A stretch of 64,000 bases of DNA, taken from the NCBI GenBank assembly GCA_964057225.1, contig OZ059894.1, positions 5,022,001 through 5,086,000 of the forward strand. Reading direction: 5' to 3'. The notes beneath the pieces are model-generated. The model saw only the letters and a program-made list of their open reading frames with translations, did no database searches and was not told the DNA's origin. Made by a program: the position numbers and the translations under genes. Below are positions 52,607 to 64,000 of the stretch, piece by piece. Within the stretch, counting starts at the first letter, position 1; the number at the start of each line of letters is the position of its first letter. This DNA comes from Auanema rhodensis (lineage: Eukaryota; Nematoda; Chromadorea; Rhabditida; Rhabditidae).

Positions 52607-55063
52607 GGAAACTCAACATACACTAATGCATCATTTTTCAAACGATCATAACTAATTTTTGTATTAAGCGTTTCTCAAAGTAGTATAGTGCATTCGATGC
52701 GGATTTCCAAGCTGCGTCGATCTGTGTTATCAGATTTGCGCTAGCTTAAAAATGCACCGAGATATCAACTGATATAAGTTCACACTTATATCCTCCATTT
52801 TCACCCTGAAGAATTAATTTTTTCGTTGAATAACATTGTCCATCGTCTTTGCCTTGAAAGAAGGAATCTAAAAACATCTACTTTTTGCTAAATTATTTTG
52901 AAATTTTTCGAAAAAATTTTTGTCAAAATGTTTTTGGAAGCTATGTTGAGTGTACATGGAAACTCAACATACACTTATGCATCATTTTTCAAACGATCAT
53001 AACTAATTTTTGTATTAAGCGTTCCTCAATGTAGTATAGTGCATTCGATGCGGATTTTTAAGCTGCGTCGATCTGTGTTATCAGATTTGCGCTAGCTTAA
53101 AAATGCACCGAGATATCAACTGATATAAGTTCACACTTATATCCTCGATTTTCACCCTGAAGAATTAATTTTTTCGTTGAATAACATTGTCCATCGTCTT
53201 TGCCTTGAAAAAAGGAATCTAAAAACATCTACTTTTTGCTAAATTATTTTGAAATTTTTCGAAAAAATTTTTGTCAAAATGTTTTTGGAAGCTATGTTGA
53301 GTGTACATGGAAACTCAACATACACTTATGCATCATTTTTCAAACGATCATAACTAATTTTTGTATTAAGCGTTCCTCAATGTAGTATAGTGCATTCAAT
53401 GCGGATTTTTGAGCTGCGTCGATCTGTGTTATCAGATTTGCGCTAGCTTAAAAATGCACCGAGATATCAACTGATATAAGTTCACACTTATATCCTTGAT
53501 TTTCACCCTGGAGAATTAATTTTTTCGTTGAATAACATTGTCCATCGTCTTTGCCTTGAAAAAAGGAATCTAAAAACATCTACTTTTTGCTAAATTATTT
53601 TGAAATTTTTCGAAAAAATTTTTGTCAAAATGTTTTTGGAAGCAATGTTGAGTGTACATGGAAACTCAACATACACTAATGCATTATTTTTCAAACGATC
53701 ATAACTAATTTTTGTATTAAGCGTTTCTCAAAGTAGTATAGTGCATTCGATGCGGATTTTTAAGCTGCGTCGATCTGTGTTATCAGATTTGCGCTAGCTT
53801 AAAAATGCACCGAGATATCAACTGATATAAGTTCACACTTATATCCTCGATTTTCACCCTGAAGAATTAATTTTTTCGTTGAATAACATTGTCCATCGTC
53901 TTTGCCTTGAAAAAAGGAATCTAAAAACATCTACTTTTTGCTAAATTATTTTGAAATTTTTCGAAAAAATTTTTGTCAAAATGTTTTTGGAAGCTATGTT
54001 GAGTGTACATGGAAACTCAACATACACTAATGCATCATTTTTCAAACGATCATAACTAATTTTTGTATTAAGCGTTTCTCAAAGTAGTATAGTGCATTCG
54101 ATGCGGATTTTCAAGTTGCGTCGATCTGTGTTATCAGATTTGCGCTAGCTTAAAAATGCACCGAGATATCAACTGATATAAGTTCACACTTATATCCTCG
54201 ATTTTCACCCTGAAGAATTAATTTTTTCGTTGAATAACATTGTCCATCGTCTTTGCCTTGAAAAAAGAAATCTAAAAACATCTACTTTTTGCTAAATTAT
54301 TTTGAAATTTTTCGAAAAAATTTTTGTCAAAATGTTTTTGGAAGCTATGTTGAGTGTACATGGAAACTCAACATACACTAATGCATTATTTTTCAAACGA
54401 TCATAACTAATTTTTGTATTAAGCGTTCCTCAATGTAGTATAGTGCATTCGATGCGGATTTTTAAGCTGCGTCGATCTGTGTTATCAGATTTGCGCTAGC
54501 TTAAAAATGCACCGAGATATCAACTGATATAAGTTCACACTTATATCCTTGATTTTCACCCTGGAGAATTAATTTTTTCGTTGAATAACATTGTCGATCG
54601 TCTTTGTCTTGAAAAAAGGAATCTAAAAACATCTACTTTTTGCTAAATTATTTTGAAATTTTTCGAAAAAATTTTTGTCAAAATGTTTTTGGAAGCAATG
54701 TTGAGTGTACATGGAAACTCAACATACACTAATGCATCATTTTTCAAACGATCATAACTAATTTTTGTATTAAGCGTTCCTCAATGTAGTATAGTGCATT
54801 CGATGCGGATTTTCAAGCTGTGTCGATCTGTGTTATCAGATTTGCGCTAGCTTAAAAATGCACCGAGATATCAACTGATATAAGTTCACACTTATATCCT
54901 CGATTTTCACCCTGAAGAATTAATTTTTTCGTTGAATAACATTGTCCATCGTCTTTGCCTTGAAAAAAGGAATCTAAAAACATCTACTTTTTGCTAAATT
55001 ATTTTGAAATTTTTCGAAAAAATTTTTGTCAAAATGTTTTTGGAAGCTATGTTGAGTGTACAT
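52256..55063 (+). repeat. Eight-monomer tandem duplication, copy 1 (M150-M157)
   Basis: This 2808-bp block is followed directly by its second copy. Shared private markers in order: GAAAGAAGG (M151), GCATTCAATGCGG with TTTTGAGCTG (M153), GCATTATTT (M154, M156), AAAGAAATCT (M155), GTCGATCGTCTTTGTC (M156) and CTGTGTCG (M157). Each marker sits at the same place in the next block, which makes this the clearest recent duplication in the window. Confidence 0.9.
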
Positions 55064-57871
55064 GGAAACTCAACATACACTAATGCATCATTTTTCAAAC
55101 GATCATAACTAATTTTTGTATTAAGCGTTTCTCAAAGTAGTATAGTGCATTCGATGCGGATTTTCAAGTTGCGTCGATCTGTGTTATCAGATTTGCGCTA
55201 GCTTAAAAATGCACCGAGATATCAACTGATATAAGTTCACACTTATATCCTCGATTTTCACCCTGAAGAATTAATTTTTTCGTTGAATAACATTGTCCAT
55301 CGTCTTTGCCTTGAAAAAAGGAATCTAAAAACATCTACTTTTTGCTAAATTATTTTGAAATTTTTCGAAAAAATTTTTGTCAAAATGTTTTTGGAAGCTA
55401 TGTTGAGTGTACATGGAAACTCAACATACACTAATGCATCATTTTTCAAACGATCATAACTAATTTTTGTATTAAGCGTTTCTCAAAGTAGTATAGTGCA
55501 TTCGATGCGGATTTCCAAGCTGCGTCGATCTGTGTTATCAGATTTGCGCTAGCTTAAAAATGCACCGAGATATCAACTGATATAAGTTCACACTTATATC
55601 CTCCATTTTCACCCTGAAGAATTAATTTTTTCGTTGAATAACATTGTCCATCGTCTTTGCCTTGAAAGAAGGAATCTAAAAACATCTACTTTTTGCTAAA
55701 TTATTTTGAAATTTTTCGAAAAAATTTTTGTCAAAATGTTTTTGGAAGCTATGTTGAGTGTACATGGAAACTCAACATACACTTATGCATCATTTTTCAA
55801 ACGATCATAACTAATTTTTGTATTAAGCGTTCCTCAATGTAGTATAGTGCATTCGATGCGGATTTTTAAGCTGCGTCGATCTGTGTTATCAGATTTGCGC
55901 TAGCTTAAAAATGCACCGAGATATCAACTGATATAAGTTCACACTTATATCCTCGATTTTCACCCTGAAGAATTAATTTTTTCGTTGAATAACATTGTCC
56001 ATCGTCTTTGCCTTGAAAAAAGGAATCTAAAAACATCTACTTTTTGCTAAATTATTTTGAAATTTTTCGAAAAAATTTTTGTCAAAATGTTTTTGGAAGC
56101 TATGTTGAGTGTACATGGAAACTCAACATACACTTATGCATCATTTTTCAAACGATCATAACTAATTTTTGTATTAAGCGTTCCTCAATGTAGTATAGTG
56201 CATTCAATGCGGATTTTTGAGCTGCGTCGATCTGTGTTATCAGATTTGCGCTAGCTTAAAAATGCACCGAGATATCAACTGATATAAGTTCACACTTATA
56301 TCCTTGATTTTCACCCTGGAGAATTAATTTTTTCGTTGAATAACATTGTCCATCGTCTTTGCCTTGAAAAAAGGAATCTAAAAACATCTACTTTTTGCTA
56401 AATTATTTTGAAATTTTTCGAAAAAATTTTTGTCAAAATGTTTTTGGAAGCAATGTTGAGTGTACATGGAAACTCAACATACACTAATGCATTATTTTTC
56501 AAACGATCATAACTAATTTTTGTATTAAGCGTTTCTCAAAGTAGTATAGTGCATTCGATGCGGATTTTTAAGCTGCGTCGATCTGTGTTATCAGATTTGC
56601 GCTAGCTTAAAAATGCACCGAGATATCAACTGATATAAGTTCACACTTATATCCTCGATTTTCACCCTGAAGAATTAATTTTTTCGTTGAATAACATTGT
56701 CCATCGTCTTTGCCTTGAAAAAAGGAATCTAAAAACATCTACTTTTTGCTAAATTATTTTGAAATTTTTCGAAAAAATTTTTGTCAAAATGTTTTTGGAA
56801 GCTATGTTGAGTGTACATGGAAACTCAACATACACTAATGCATCATTTTTCAAACGATCATAACTAATTTTTGTATTAAGCGTTTCTCAAAGTAGTATAG
56901 TGCATTCGATGCGGATTTTCAAGTTGCGTCGATCTGTGTTATCAGATTTGCGCTAGCTTAAAAATGCACCGAGATATCAACTGATATAAGTTCACACTTA
57001 TATCCTCGATTTTCACCCTGAAGAATTAATTTTTTCGTTGAATAACATTGTCCATCGTCTTTGCCTTGAAAAAAGAAATCTAAAAACATCTACTTTTTGC
57101 TAAATTATTTTGAAATTTTTCGAAAAAATTTTTGTCAAAATGTTTTTGGAAGCTATGTTGAGTGTACATGGAAACTCAACATACACTAATGCATTATTTT
57201 TCAAACGATCATAACTAATTTTTGTATTAAGCGTTCCTCAATGTAGTATAGTGCATTCGATGCGGATTTTTAAGCTGCGTCGATCTGTGTTATCAGATTT
57301 GCGCTAGCTTAAAAATGCACCGAGATATCAACTGATATAAGTTCACACTTATATCCTTGATTTTCACCCTGGAGAATTAATTTTTTCGTTGAATAACATT
57401 GTCGATCGTCTTTGTCTTGAAAAAAGGAATCTAAAAACATCTACTTTTTGCTAAATTATTTTGAAATTTTTCGAAAAAATTTTTGTCAAAATGTTTTTGG
57501 AAGCAATGTTGAGTGTACATGGAAACTCAACATACACTAATGCATCATTTTTCAAACGATCATAACTAATTTTTGTATTAAGCGTTCCTCAATGTAGTAT
57601 AGTGCATTCGATGCGGATTTTCAAGCTGTGTCGATCTGTGTTATCAGATTTGCGCTAGCTTAAAAATGCACCGAGATATCAACTGATATAAGTTCACACT
57701 TATATCCTCGATTTTCACCCTGAAGAATTGATTTTTTCGTTGAATAACATTGTCCATCGTCTTTGCCTTGAAAAAAGGAATCTAAAAACATCTACTTTTT
57801 GCTAAATTATTCTGAAATTTTTCGAAAAAATTTTTGTCAAAATGTTTTTGGAAGCAATGTTGAGTGTACAT
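55064..57871 (+). repeat. Eight-monomer tandem duplication, copy 2 (M158-M165)
   Basis: It matches 52256-55063 at every diagnostic site checked through M164. The differences I see are in M165: GAATTGATT, ATTATTCTG and GAAGCAATG. They suggest the 3' end of M165 came from another unit at the crossover, leading into divergent M166. Confidence 0.9.
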
Positions 57872-58222
57872 GGAAACTCAACATACACTAATGCATCATT
57901 TTTCAAACGATCATAACTAATTTTTGTATCAAGCGTTTCTCAAAGTAGTATAGTGCATTCGATGCGGATTTTCAAGCTGCGTCGATCTGTGTTATCAGAT
58001 TTGCGCTAGCTTAAAAATGCACCGAGATATCAACTGATATAAGTTCACACTTATATCCTCGATTTTCACCCTGAAGAATTAATTTTTTCGTTGAATAACA
58101 TTGTCCATCGTCTTTGCCTTAAAAAAAGGAATCTAAAAACATCTACTTTCTGCTAAATTATTTCGAAATTTTTCGAAAAAAGTTTTGTCAAAATGTTTTT
58201 GGAAGCAATGTTGAGTGTACAT
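57521..58222 (+). repeat. Divergent monomers M165-M166
   Basis: M166 has GTATCAAGCG, GCCTTAAAAAAAGG, CTACTTTCTGC, ATTTCGAAATTT and AAAAAAGTTTTG. M165 carries changes in its 3' half only. They separate the eight-monomer duplication from the second copy of the 22-monomer block, so the divergent unit lies at the seam of two duplications. Confidence 0.75.
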
Positions 58223-58573
58223 GGAAACTCAACATACACTAATGCATCATTTTTCAAACGATCATAACTAATTTTTGTATTAAGCGTTTCTCAAAGTAGT
58301 ATAGTGCATTCGATGCGGATTTTCAAGCTGCGTCGATCTGTGTTATCAGATTTGCGCTAGCTTAAAAATGCACCGAGATATCAACTGATATAAGTTCACA
58401 CTTATATCCTCCATTTTCACCCTGAAGAATTAATTTTTTCGTTGAATAACATTGTCCATCGTCTTTGCCTTGAAAAAAGGAATCTAAAAACATCTACTTT
58501 TTGCTAAATTATTTTGAAATTTTTCGAAAAAATTTTTGTCAAAATGTTTTTGGAAGCTATGTTGAGTGTACAT

Positions 58574-60328
58574 GGAAACTCAACATACACTAATGCATCA
58601 TTTTTCAAACGATCATAACTAATTTTTGTATTAAGCGTTTCTCAAAGTAGTATAAAGCATTCGATGCGGATTTCCAAGCTGCGTCGATCTGTGTTATCAG
58701 ATTTGCGCTAGCTTAAAAATGCACCGAGATATCAACTGATATAAGTTCACACTTATATCCTCCATTTTCACCCTGAAGAATTAATTTTTTCGTTGAATAA
58801 CATTGTCCATCGTCTTTGCCTTGAAAAAAGGAATCTAAAAACATTTACTTTTTGCTAAATTATTTTGAAATTTTTCGAAAAAATTTTTGTCAAAATGTTT
58901 TTGGAAGCTATGTTGAGTGTACATGGAAACTCAACATACACTTATGCATCATTTTTCAAACGATCATAACTAATTTTTGTATTAAGCGTTCCTCAATGTA
59001 GTATAGTGCATTCGATGCGGATTTTTAAGCTGCGTCGATCTGTGTTATCAGATTTGCGCTAGCTTAAAAATGCACCGAGATATCAACTGATATAAGTTCA
59101 CACTTATATCCTTGATTTTCACCCTGGAGAATTAATTTTTTCGTTGAATAACATTGTCCATCGTCTTTGCCTTGAAAAAAGGAATCTAAAAACATCTACT
59201 TTTTGCTAAATTATTTTGAAATTTTTCGAAAAAATTTTTGTCAAAATGTTTTTGGAAGCTATGTTGAGTGTACATGGAAACTCAACATACACTTATGCAT
59301 CATTTTTCAAACGATCATAACTAATTTTTGTATTAAGCGTTCCTCAATGTAGTATAGTGCATTCGATGCGGATTTTTAAGCTGCGTCGATCTGTGTTATC
59401 AGATTTGCGCTAGCTTAAAAATGCACCGAGATATCAACTGATATAAGTTCACACTTATATCCTTGATTTTCACCCTGGAGAATTAATTTTTTCGTTGAAT
59501 AACATTGTCCATCGTCTTTGCCTTGAAAAAAGGAATCTAAAAACATCTACTTTTTGCTAAATTATTTTGAAATTTTTCGAAAAAATTTTTGTCAAAATGT
59601 TTTTGGAAGCAATGTTGAGTGTACATGGAAACTCAACATACACTAATGCATCATTTTTCAAACGATCAAAACTAATTTTTGTATTAAGCGTTTCTCAAAG
59701 AAGTATAGTGCATTCGATGCGGATTTTCAAGCTGCGTCGATCTGTGTTATCAGATTTGCGCTAGCTTAAAAATGCACCGAGATATCAACTGATATAAGTT
59801 CACACTTATATCCTCGATTTTCACCCTGAAGAATTAATTTTTTCGTTGAATAACATTGTCCATCGTCTTTGCCTTGAAAAAAGGAATCTAAAAACATCTA
59901 CTTTTTGCTAAATTATTTTGAAATTTTTCGAAAAAATTTTTGTCAAAATGTTTTTGGAAGCTATGTTGAGTGTACATGGAAACTCAACATACACTAATGC
60001 ATCATTTTTCAAACGATCATAACTAATTTTTGTATTAAGCGTTTCTCAAAGTAGTATAGTGCATTCGATGCGGATTTTCAAGTTGCGTCGATCTGTGTTA
60101 TCAGATTTGCGCTAGCTTAAAAATGCACCGAGATATCAACTGATATAAGTTCACACTTATATCCTCGATTTTCACCCTGAAGAATTAATTTTTTCGTTGA
60201 ATAACATTGTCCATCGTCTTTGCCTTGAAAAAAGGAATCTAAAAACATCTACTTTTTGCTAAATTATTTTGAAATTTTTCGAAAAAATTTTTGTCAAAAT
60301 GTTTTTGGAAGCTATGTTGAGTGTACAT
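58574..60328 (+). repeat. 22-monomer duplication, copy 2 core (M168-M172)
   Basis: It repeats 50852-52606. From M173 on, the order departs because a trimer duplication intervenes. M171 carries both GATCAAAACT and AAAGAAG, a double marker also present in M174 and in inverted unit I5. Confidence 0.82.
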
Positions 60329-61732
60329 GGAAACTCAACATACACTAATGCATCATTTTTCAAACGATCATAACTAATTTTTGTATTAAGCGTTTCTCAA
60401 AGTAGTATAGTGCATTCGATGCGGATTTCCAAGCTGCGTCGATCTGTGTTATCAGATTTGCGCTAGCTTAAAAATGCACCGAGATATCAACTGATATAAG
60501 TTCACACTTATATCCTCCATTTTCACCCTGAAGAATTAATTTTTTCGTTGAATAACATTGTCCATCGTCTTTGCCTTGAAAAAAGGAATCTAAAAACATC
60601 TACTTTTTGCTAAATTATTTTGAAATTTTTCGAAAAAATTTTTGTCAAAATGTTTTTGGAAGCAATGTTGAGTGTACATGGAAACTCAACATACACTAAT
60701 GCATCATTTTTCAAACGATCAAAACTAATTTTTGTATTAAGCGTTTCTCAAAGAAGTATAGTGCATTCGATGCGGATTTTCAAGCTGCGTCGATCTGTGT
60801 TATCAGATTTGCGCTAGCTTAAAAATGCACCGAGATATCAACTGATATAAGTTCACACTTATATCCTCGATTTTCACCCTGAAGAATTAATTTTTTCGTT
60901 GAATAACATTGTCCATCGTCTTTGCCTTGAAAAAAGGAATCTAAAAACATCTACTTTTTGCTAAATTATTTTGAAATTTTTCGAAAAAATTTTTGTCAAA
61001 ATGTTTTTGGAAGCTATGTTGAGTGTACATGGAAACTCAACATACACTAATGCATCATTTTTCAAACGATCATAACTAATTTTTGTATTAAGCGTTTCTC
61101 AAAGTAGTATAGTGCATTCGATGCGGATTTTCAAGTTGCGTCGATCTGTGTTATCAGATTTGCGCTAGCTTAAAAATGCACCGAGATATCAACTGATATA
61201 AGTTCACACTTATATCCTCGATTTTCACCCTGAAGAATTAATTTTTTCGTTGAATAACATTGTCCATCGTCTTTGCCTTGAAAAAAGGAATCTAAAAACA
61301 TCTACTTTTTGCTAAATTATTTTGAAATTTTTCGAAAAAATTTTTGTCAAAATGTTTTTGGAAGCTATGTTGAGTGTACATGGAAACTCAACATACACTA
61401 ATGCATCATTTTTCAAACGATCATAACTAATTTTTGTATTAAGCGTTTCTCAAAGTAGTATAGTGCATTCGATGCGGATTTCCAAGCTGCGTCGATCTGT
61501 GTTATCAGATTTGCGCTAGCTTAAAAATGCACCGAGATATCAACTGATATAAGTTCACACTTATATCCTCCATTTTCACCCTGAAGAATTAATTTTTTCG
61601 TTGAATAACATTGTCCATCGTCTTTGCCTTGAAAGAAGGAATCTAAAAACATCTACTTTTTGCTAAATTATTTTGAAATTTTTCGAAAAAATTTTTGTCA
61701 AAATGTTTTTGGAAGCTATGTTGAGTGTACAT
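59627..61732 (+). repeat. Tandem trimer with a hybrid unit at the seam (M171-M173, M174-M176)
   Basis: Copies start at 59627 and 60680 (1053 bp). M173 (60329-60679) has the 5' part of an M151-type unit (TTCCAAG, CCTCCATT, CTGAAG). Its 3' part is that of an M170-type unit (GAAAAAAGG, GAAGCAATG), whereas M176 has GAAAGAAGG and GAAGCTATG. The crossover that made the trimer therefore lies between about p205 and p254 of M173. The inverted arm lacks this extra trimer. Confidence 0.85.
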
Positions 61733-62250
61733 GGAAACTCAACATACACTAATGCATCATTTTTCAAACGATCATAACTAATTTTTGTATTAAGCGTTTC
61801 TCAAAGTAGTATAGTGCATTCGATGCGGATTTCCAAGCTGCGTCGATCTGTGTTATCAGATTTGCGCTAGCTTAAAAATGCACCGAGATATCAACTGATA
61901 TAAGTTCACACTTATATCCTCCATTTTCACCCTGAAGAATTAATTTTTTCGTTGAATAACATTGTCCATCGTCTTTGCCTTGAAAGAAGGAATCTAAAAA
62001 CATCTACTTTTTGCTAAATTATTTTGAAATTTTTCGAAAAAATTTTTGTCAAAATGTTTTTGGAAGCTATGTTGAGTGTACATGGAAACTCAACATACAC
62101 TAATGCATCATTTTTCAAACGATCATAACTAATTTTTGTATTAAGCGTTTCTCAAAGTAGTATAAAGCATTCGATGCGGATTTCCAAGCTGCGTCGATCT
62201 GTGTTATCAGATTTGCGCTAGCTTAAAAATGCACCGAGATATCAACTGAT

Positions 62251-62264
62251 ATAAGTTTAATACA
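62251..62264. other. Tail-to-tail inversion junction in the satellite
   Basis: Direct unit M178 follows the standard sequence through p174 (ATAAGTT, ending at 62257). The next bases are the reverse complement from p61 or p60 (TTAATAC). The T at 62257 fits both sides, so microhomology is 1 bp and nothing is inserted. The flanks form an inverted repeat: 62084-62144 pairs with 62257-62317 around a 112-base spacer (62145-62256), and the arms continue for at least 1.7 kb. It could be a real inversion or inverted duplication, or an assembly or read fold-back artefact. Small differences between the arms argue against a trivial artefact. Confidence 0.93.
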
Positions 62265-64000
62265 AAAATTAGTTATGATCGTTTGAAAAATGATGCATTA
62301 GTGTATGTTGAGTTTCCATGTACACTCAACATAGCTTCCAAAAACATTTTGACAAAAATTTTTTCGAAAAATTTCAAAATAATTTAGCAAAAAGTAGATG
62401 TTTTTAGATTCCTTCTTTCAAGGCAAAGACGATGGACAATGTTATTCAACGAAAAAATTAATTCTTCAGGGTGAAAATGGAGGATATAAGTGTGAACTTA
62501 TATCAGTTGATATCTCGGTGCATTTTTAAGCTAGCGCAAATCTGATAACACAGATCGACGCAGCTTGGAAATCCGCATCGAATGCACTATACTACTTTGA
62601 GAAACGCTTAATACAAAAATTAGTTATGATCGTTTGAAAAATGATGCATTAGTGTATGTTGAGTTTCCATGTACACTCAACATAGCTTCCAAAAACATTT
62701 TGACAAAAATTTTTTCGAAAAATTTCAAAATAATTTAGCAAAAAGTAGATGTTTTTAGATTCCTTCTTTCAAGGCAAAGACGATGGACAATGTTATTCAA
62801 CGAAAAAATTAATTCTTCAGGGTGAAAATGGAGGATATAAGTGTGAACTTATATCAGTTGATATCTCGGTGCATTTTTAAGCTAGCGCAAATCTGATAAC
62901 ACAGATCGACGCAGCTTGGAAATCCGCATCGAATGCACTATACTACTTTGAGAAACGCTTAATACAAAAATTAGTTATGATCGTTTGAAAAATGATGCAT
63001 TAGTGTATGTTGAGTTTCCATGTACACTCAACATAGCTTCCAAAAACATTTTGACAAAAATTTTTTCGAAAAATTTCAAAATAATTTAGCAAAAAGTAGA
63101 TGTTTTTAGATTCCTTTTTTCAAGGCAAAGACGATGGACAATGTTATTTAACGAAAAAATTAATTCTTCAGGGTGAAAATCGAGGATATAAGTGTGAACT
63201 TATATCAGTTGATATCTCGGTGCATTTTTAAGCTAGCGCAAATCTGATAACACAGATCGACGCAACTTGAAAATCCGCATCGAATGCACTATACTACTTT
63301 GAGAAACGCTTAATACAAAAATTAGTTATGATCGTTTGAAAAATGATGCATTAGTGTATGTTGAGTTTCCATGTACACTCAACATAGCTTCCAAAAACAT
63401 TTTGACAAAAATTTTTTCGAAAAATTTCAAAATAATTTAGCAAAAAGTAGATGTTTTTAGATTCCTTTTTTCAAGGCAAAGACGATGGACAATGTTATTC
63501 AACGAAAAAATTAATTCTTCAGGGTGAAAATCGAGGATATAAGTGTGAACTTATATCAGTTGATATCTCTGTGCATTTTTAAGCTAGCGCAAATCTGATA
63601 ACACAGATCGACGCAGCTTGAAAATCCGCATCGAATGCACTATACTTCTTTGAGAAACGCTTAATACAAAAATTAGTTTTGATCGTTTGAAAAATGATGC
63701 ATTAGTGTATGTTGAGTTTCCATGTACACTCAACATTGCTTCCAAAAACATTTTGACAAAAATTTTTTCGAAAAATTTCAAAATAATTTAGCAAAAAGTA
63801 GATGTTTTTAGATTCCTTTTTTCAAGGCAAAGACGATGGACAATGTTATTCAACGAAAAAATTAATTCTCCAGGGTGAAAATCAAGGATATAAGTGTGAA
63901 CTTATATCAGTTGATATCTCGGTGCATTTTTAAGCTAGCGCAAATCTGATAACACAGATCGACGCAGCTTAAAAATCCGCATCGAATGCACTATACTACA
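62257..64000 (-). repeat. Inverted continuation of the same satellite array
   Basis: From 62257 the same monomer runs as reverse complement. Units are: stub p61-p1 (62257-62317), I2 62318-62668, I3 62669-63019, I4 63020-63370, I5 63371-63721, and partial I6 63722-64000 (p351 down to p73). Diagnostic sites give I2 and I3 as the TTCCAAG/CCTCCATT/GAAAGAAGG type (like M176, M177), I4 as TTTCAAGTTG/CCTCGATT (like M175), I5 as the GATCAAAACT/AAAGAAG type (like M174, M171), and I6 as TTTTAAG/CCTTGATT/CTGGAG (like M170). The arm therefore mirrors the local higher-order order, not a random part of the array. It runs past the window edge. Confidence 0.97.

Larger units (their letters stand above)
1..62257 (+). 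repeat. Direct tandem array of a 351-bp satellite monomer (177 full units and a 174-bp stub)
   Basis: The landmark GGAAACTCAAC recurs at 1, 352, 703, 1054 and so on to 62084. A strict 351-bp ladder predicts 62128 for the 178th start. The 44-bp shortfall is fully explained by three 14-bp deletions (M24, M38, M63) and two 1-bp deletions (M18, M25), so no other net length change exists. The first unit is 31% G+C. All units share one orientation, and no unrelated sequence interrupts them. Long uniform arrays of this kind are typical of eukaryotic constitutive heterochromatin, including centromeres; that assignment is inference, since nothing unique flanks the array here. There is no gene-like content in the whole span. 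Confidence 0.99.

Noticed and set aside
62200-62330. Transposon or foreign insertion at the inversion point
   Set aside because: Every base on both sides is accounted for by the monomer. No inserted bases, target-site duplication or terminal repeats other than the satellite itself.
1-64000. CRISPR-like array
   Set aside because: The repeat is a continuous 351-bp unit with no short repeat and unique spacer alternation, and there are no cas genes.

Overview
The window is satellite DNA from end to end. I find no protein gene, rRNA or tRNA, no CRISPR array, and no recognisable transposon. A single monomer, 351 bp in almost every copy and about 31% G+C (110 of 351 bases in the first copy), repeats head to tail from base 1 to 62257: 177 complete copies plus a 174-bp stub. 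At 62257 the array flips orientation and continues as reverse-complement copies to the end: a 61-bp stub, four full units and a 279-bp partial unit. Units are numbered here M1 to M178 from the arbitrary start GGAAACTCAAC at base 1, and I1 to I6 after the flip. 'p' means position within the unit.

This is most likely a centromeric, pericentromeric or other heterochromatic block of a eukaryotic chromosome. An AT-rich unit of about two nucleosome lengths in a very long array is common in insects and other invertebrates. I recognise no named satellite family and there is no gene to place the species, so taxonomy stays open.

Copies differ mainly at a few diagnostic sites: p18-21 (ACTAATG or ACTTATG), p65-75 (TTTCTCAAAG or TTCCTCAATG), p98-107 (TTTTAAGCTG, TTCCAAGCTG, TTTCAAGTTG or TTCCCAGCTG), p186-203 (CCTTGATT, CCTCGATT or CCTCCATT, followed by CTGAAG, CTGGAG or CTGTAG), p249-264, p290 (A or G) and p336 (T or A). 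These haplotypes show higher-order repeats at many scales: 2, 3, 4, 8, 10, 14, 22 and about 42 monomers.

Layout by domain. 1-22771 (M1-M65): trimers inside large duplicated blocks, including a 10-monomer block at 2458 and 17170. 22772-25930 (M66-M74): transition. 25931-32599 (M75-M93): a homogeneous run built mostly from one haplotype, with dimers and trimers. 32600-39268 (M94-M112): irregular trimer, tetramer and pentamer spacing. 39269-42076 (M113-M120): a tandem tetramer. 42077-50851 (M121-M145): a 10-monomer repeat. 50852-62257 (M146-M178): an 8-monomer tandem duplication nested in a 22-monomer duplication, then a trimer duplication, then the inversion junction. 62257-64000: the inverted arm, which mirrors the adjacent units apart from one trimer.

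Each monomer has a conserved dyad-rich half (p97-186, plus a 10-bp dyad across the arbitrary unit boundary) and a half packed with A/T tracts (p251-329). The inversion breakpoint lies at the first loop base of the strongest short hairpin. The array evolves by block duplication, unequal exchange and conversion. Only five indel events are visible in 177 full units, and three of those are copies of one 14-bp deletion. All comparisons were made by eye on the printed sequence.
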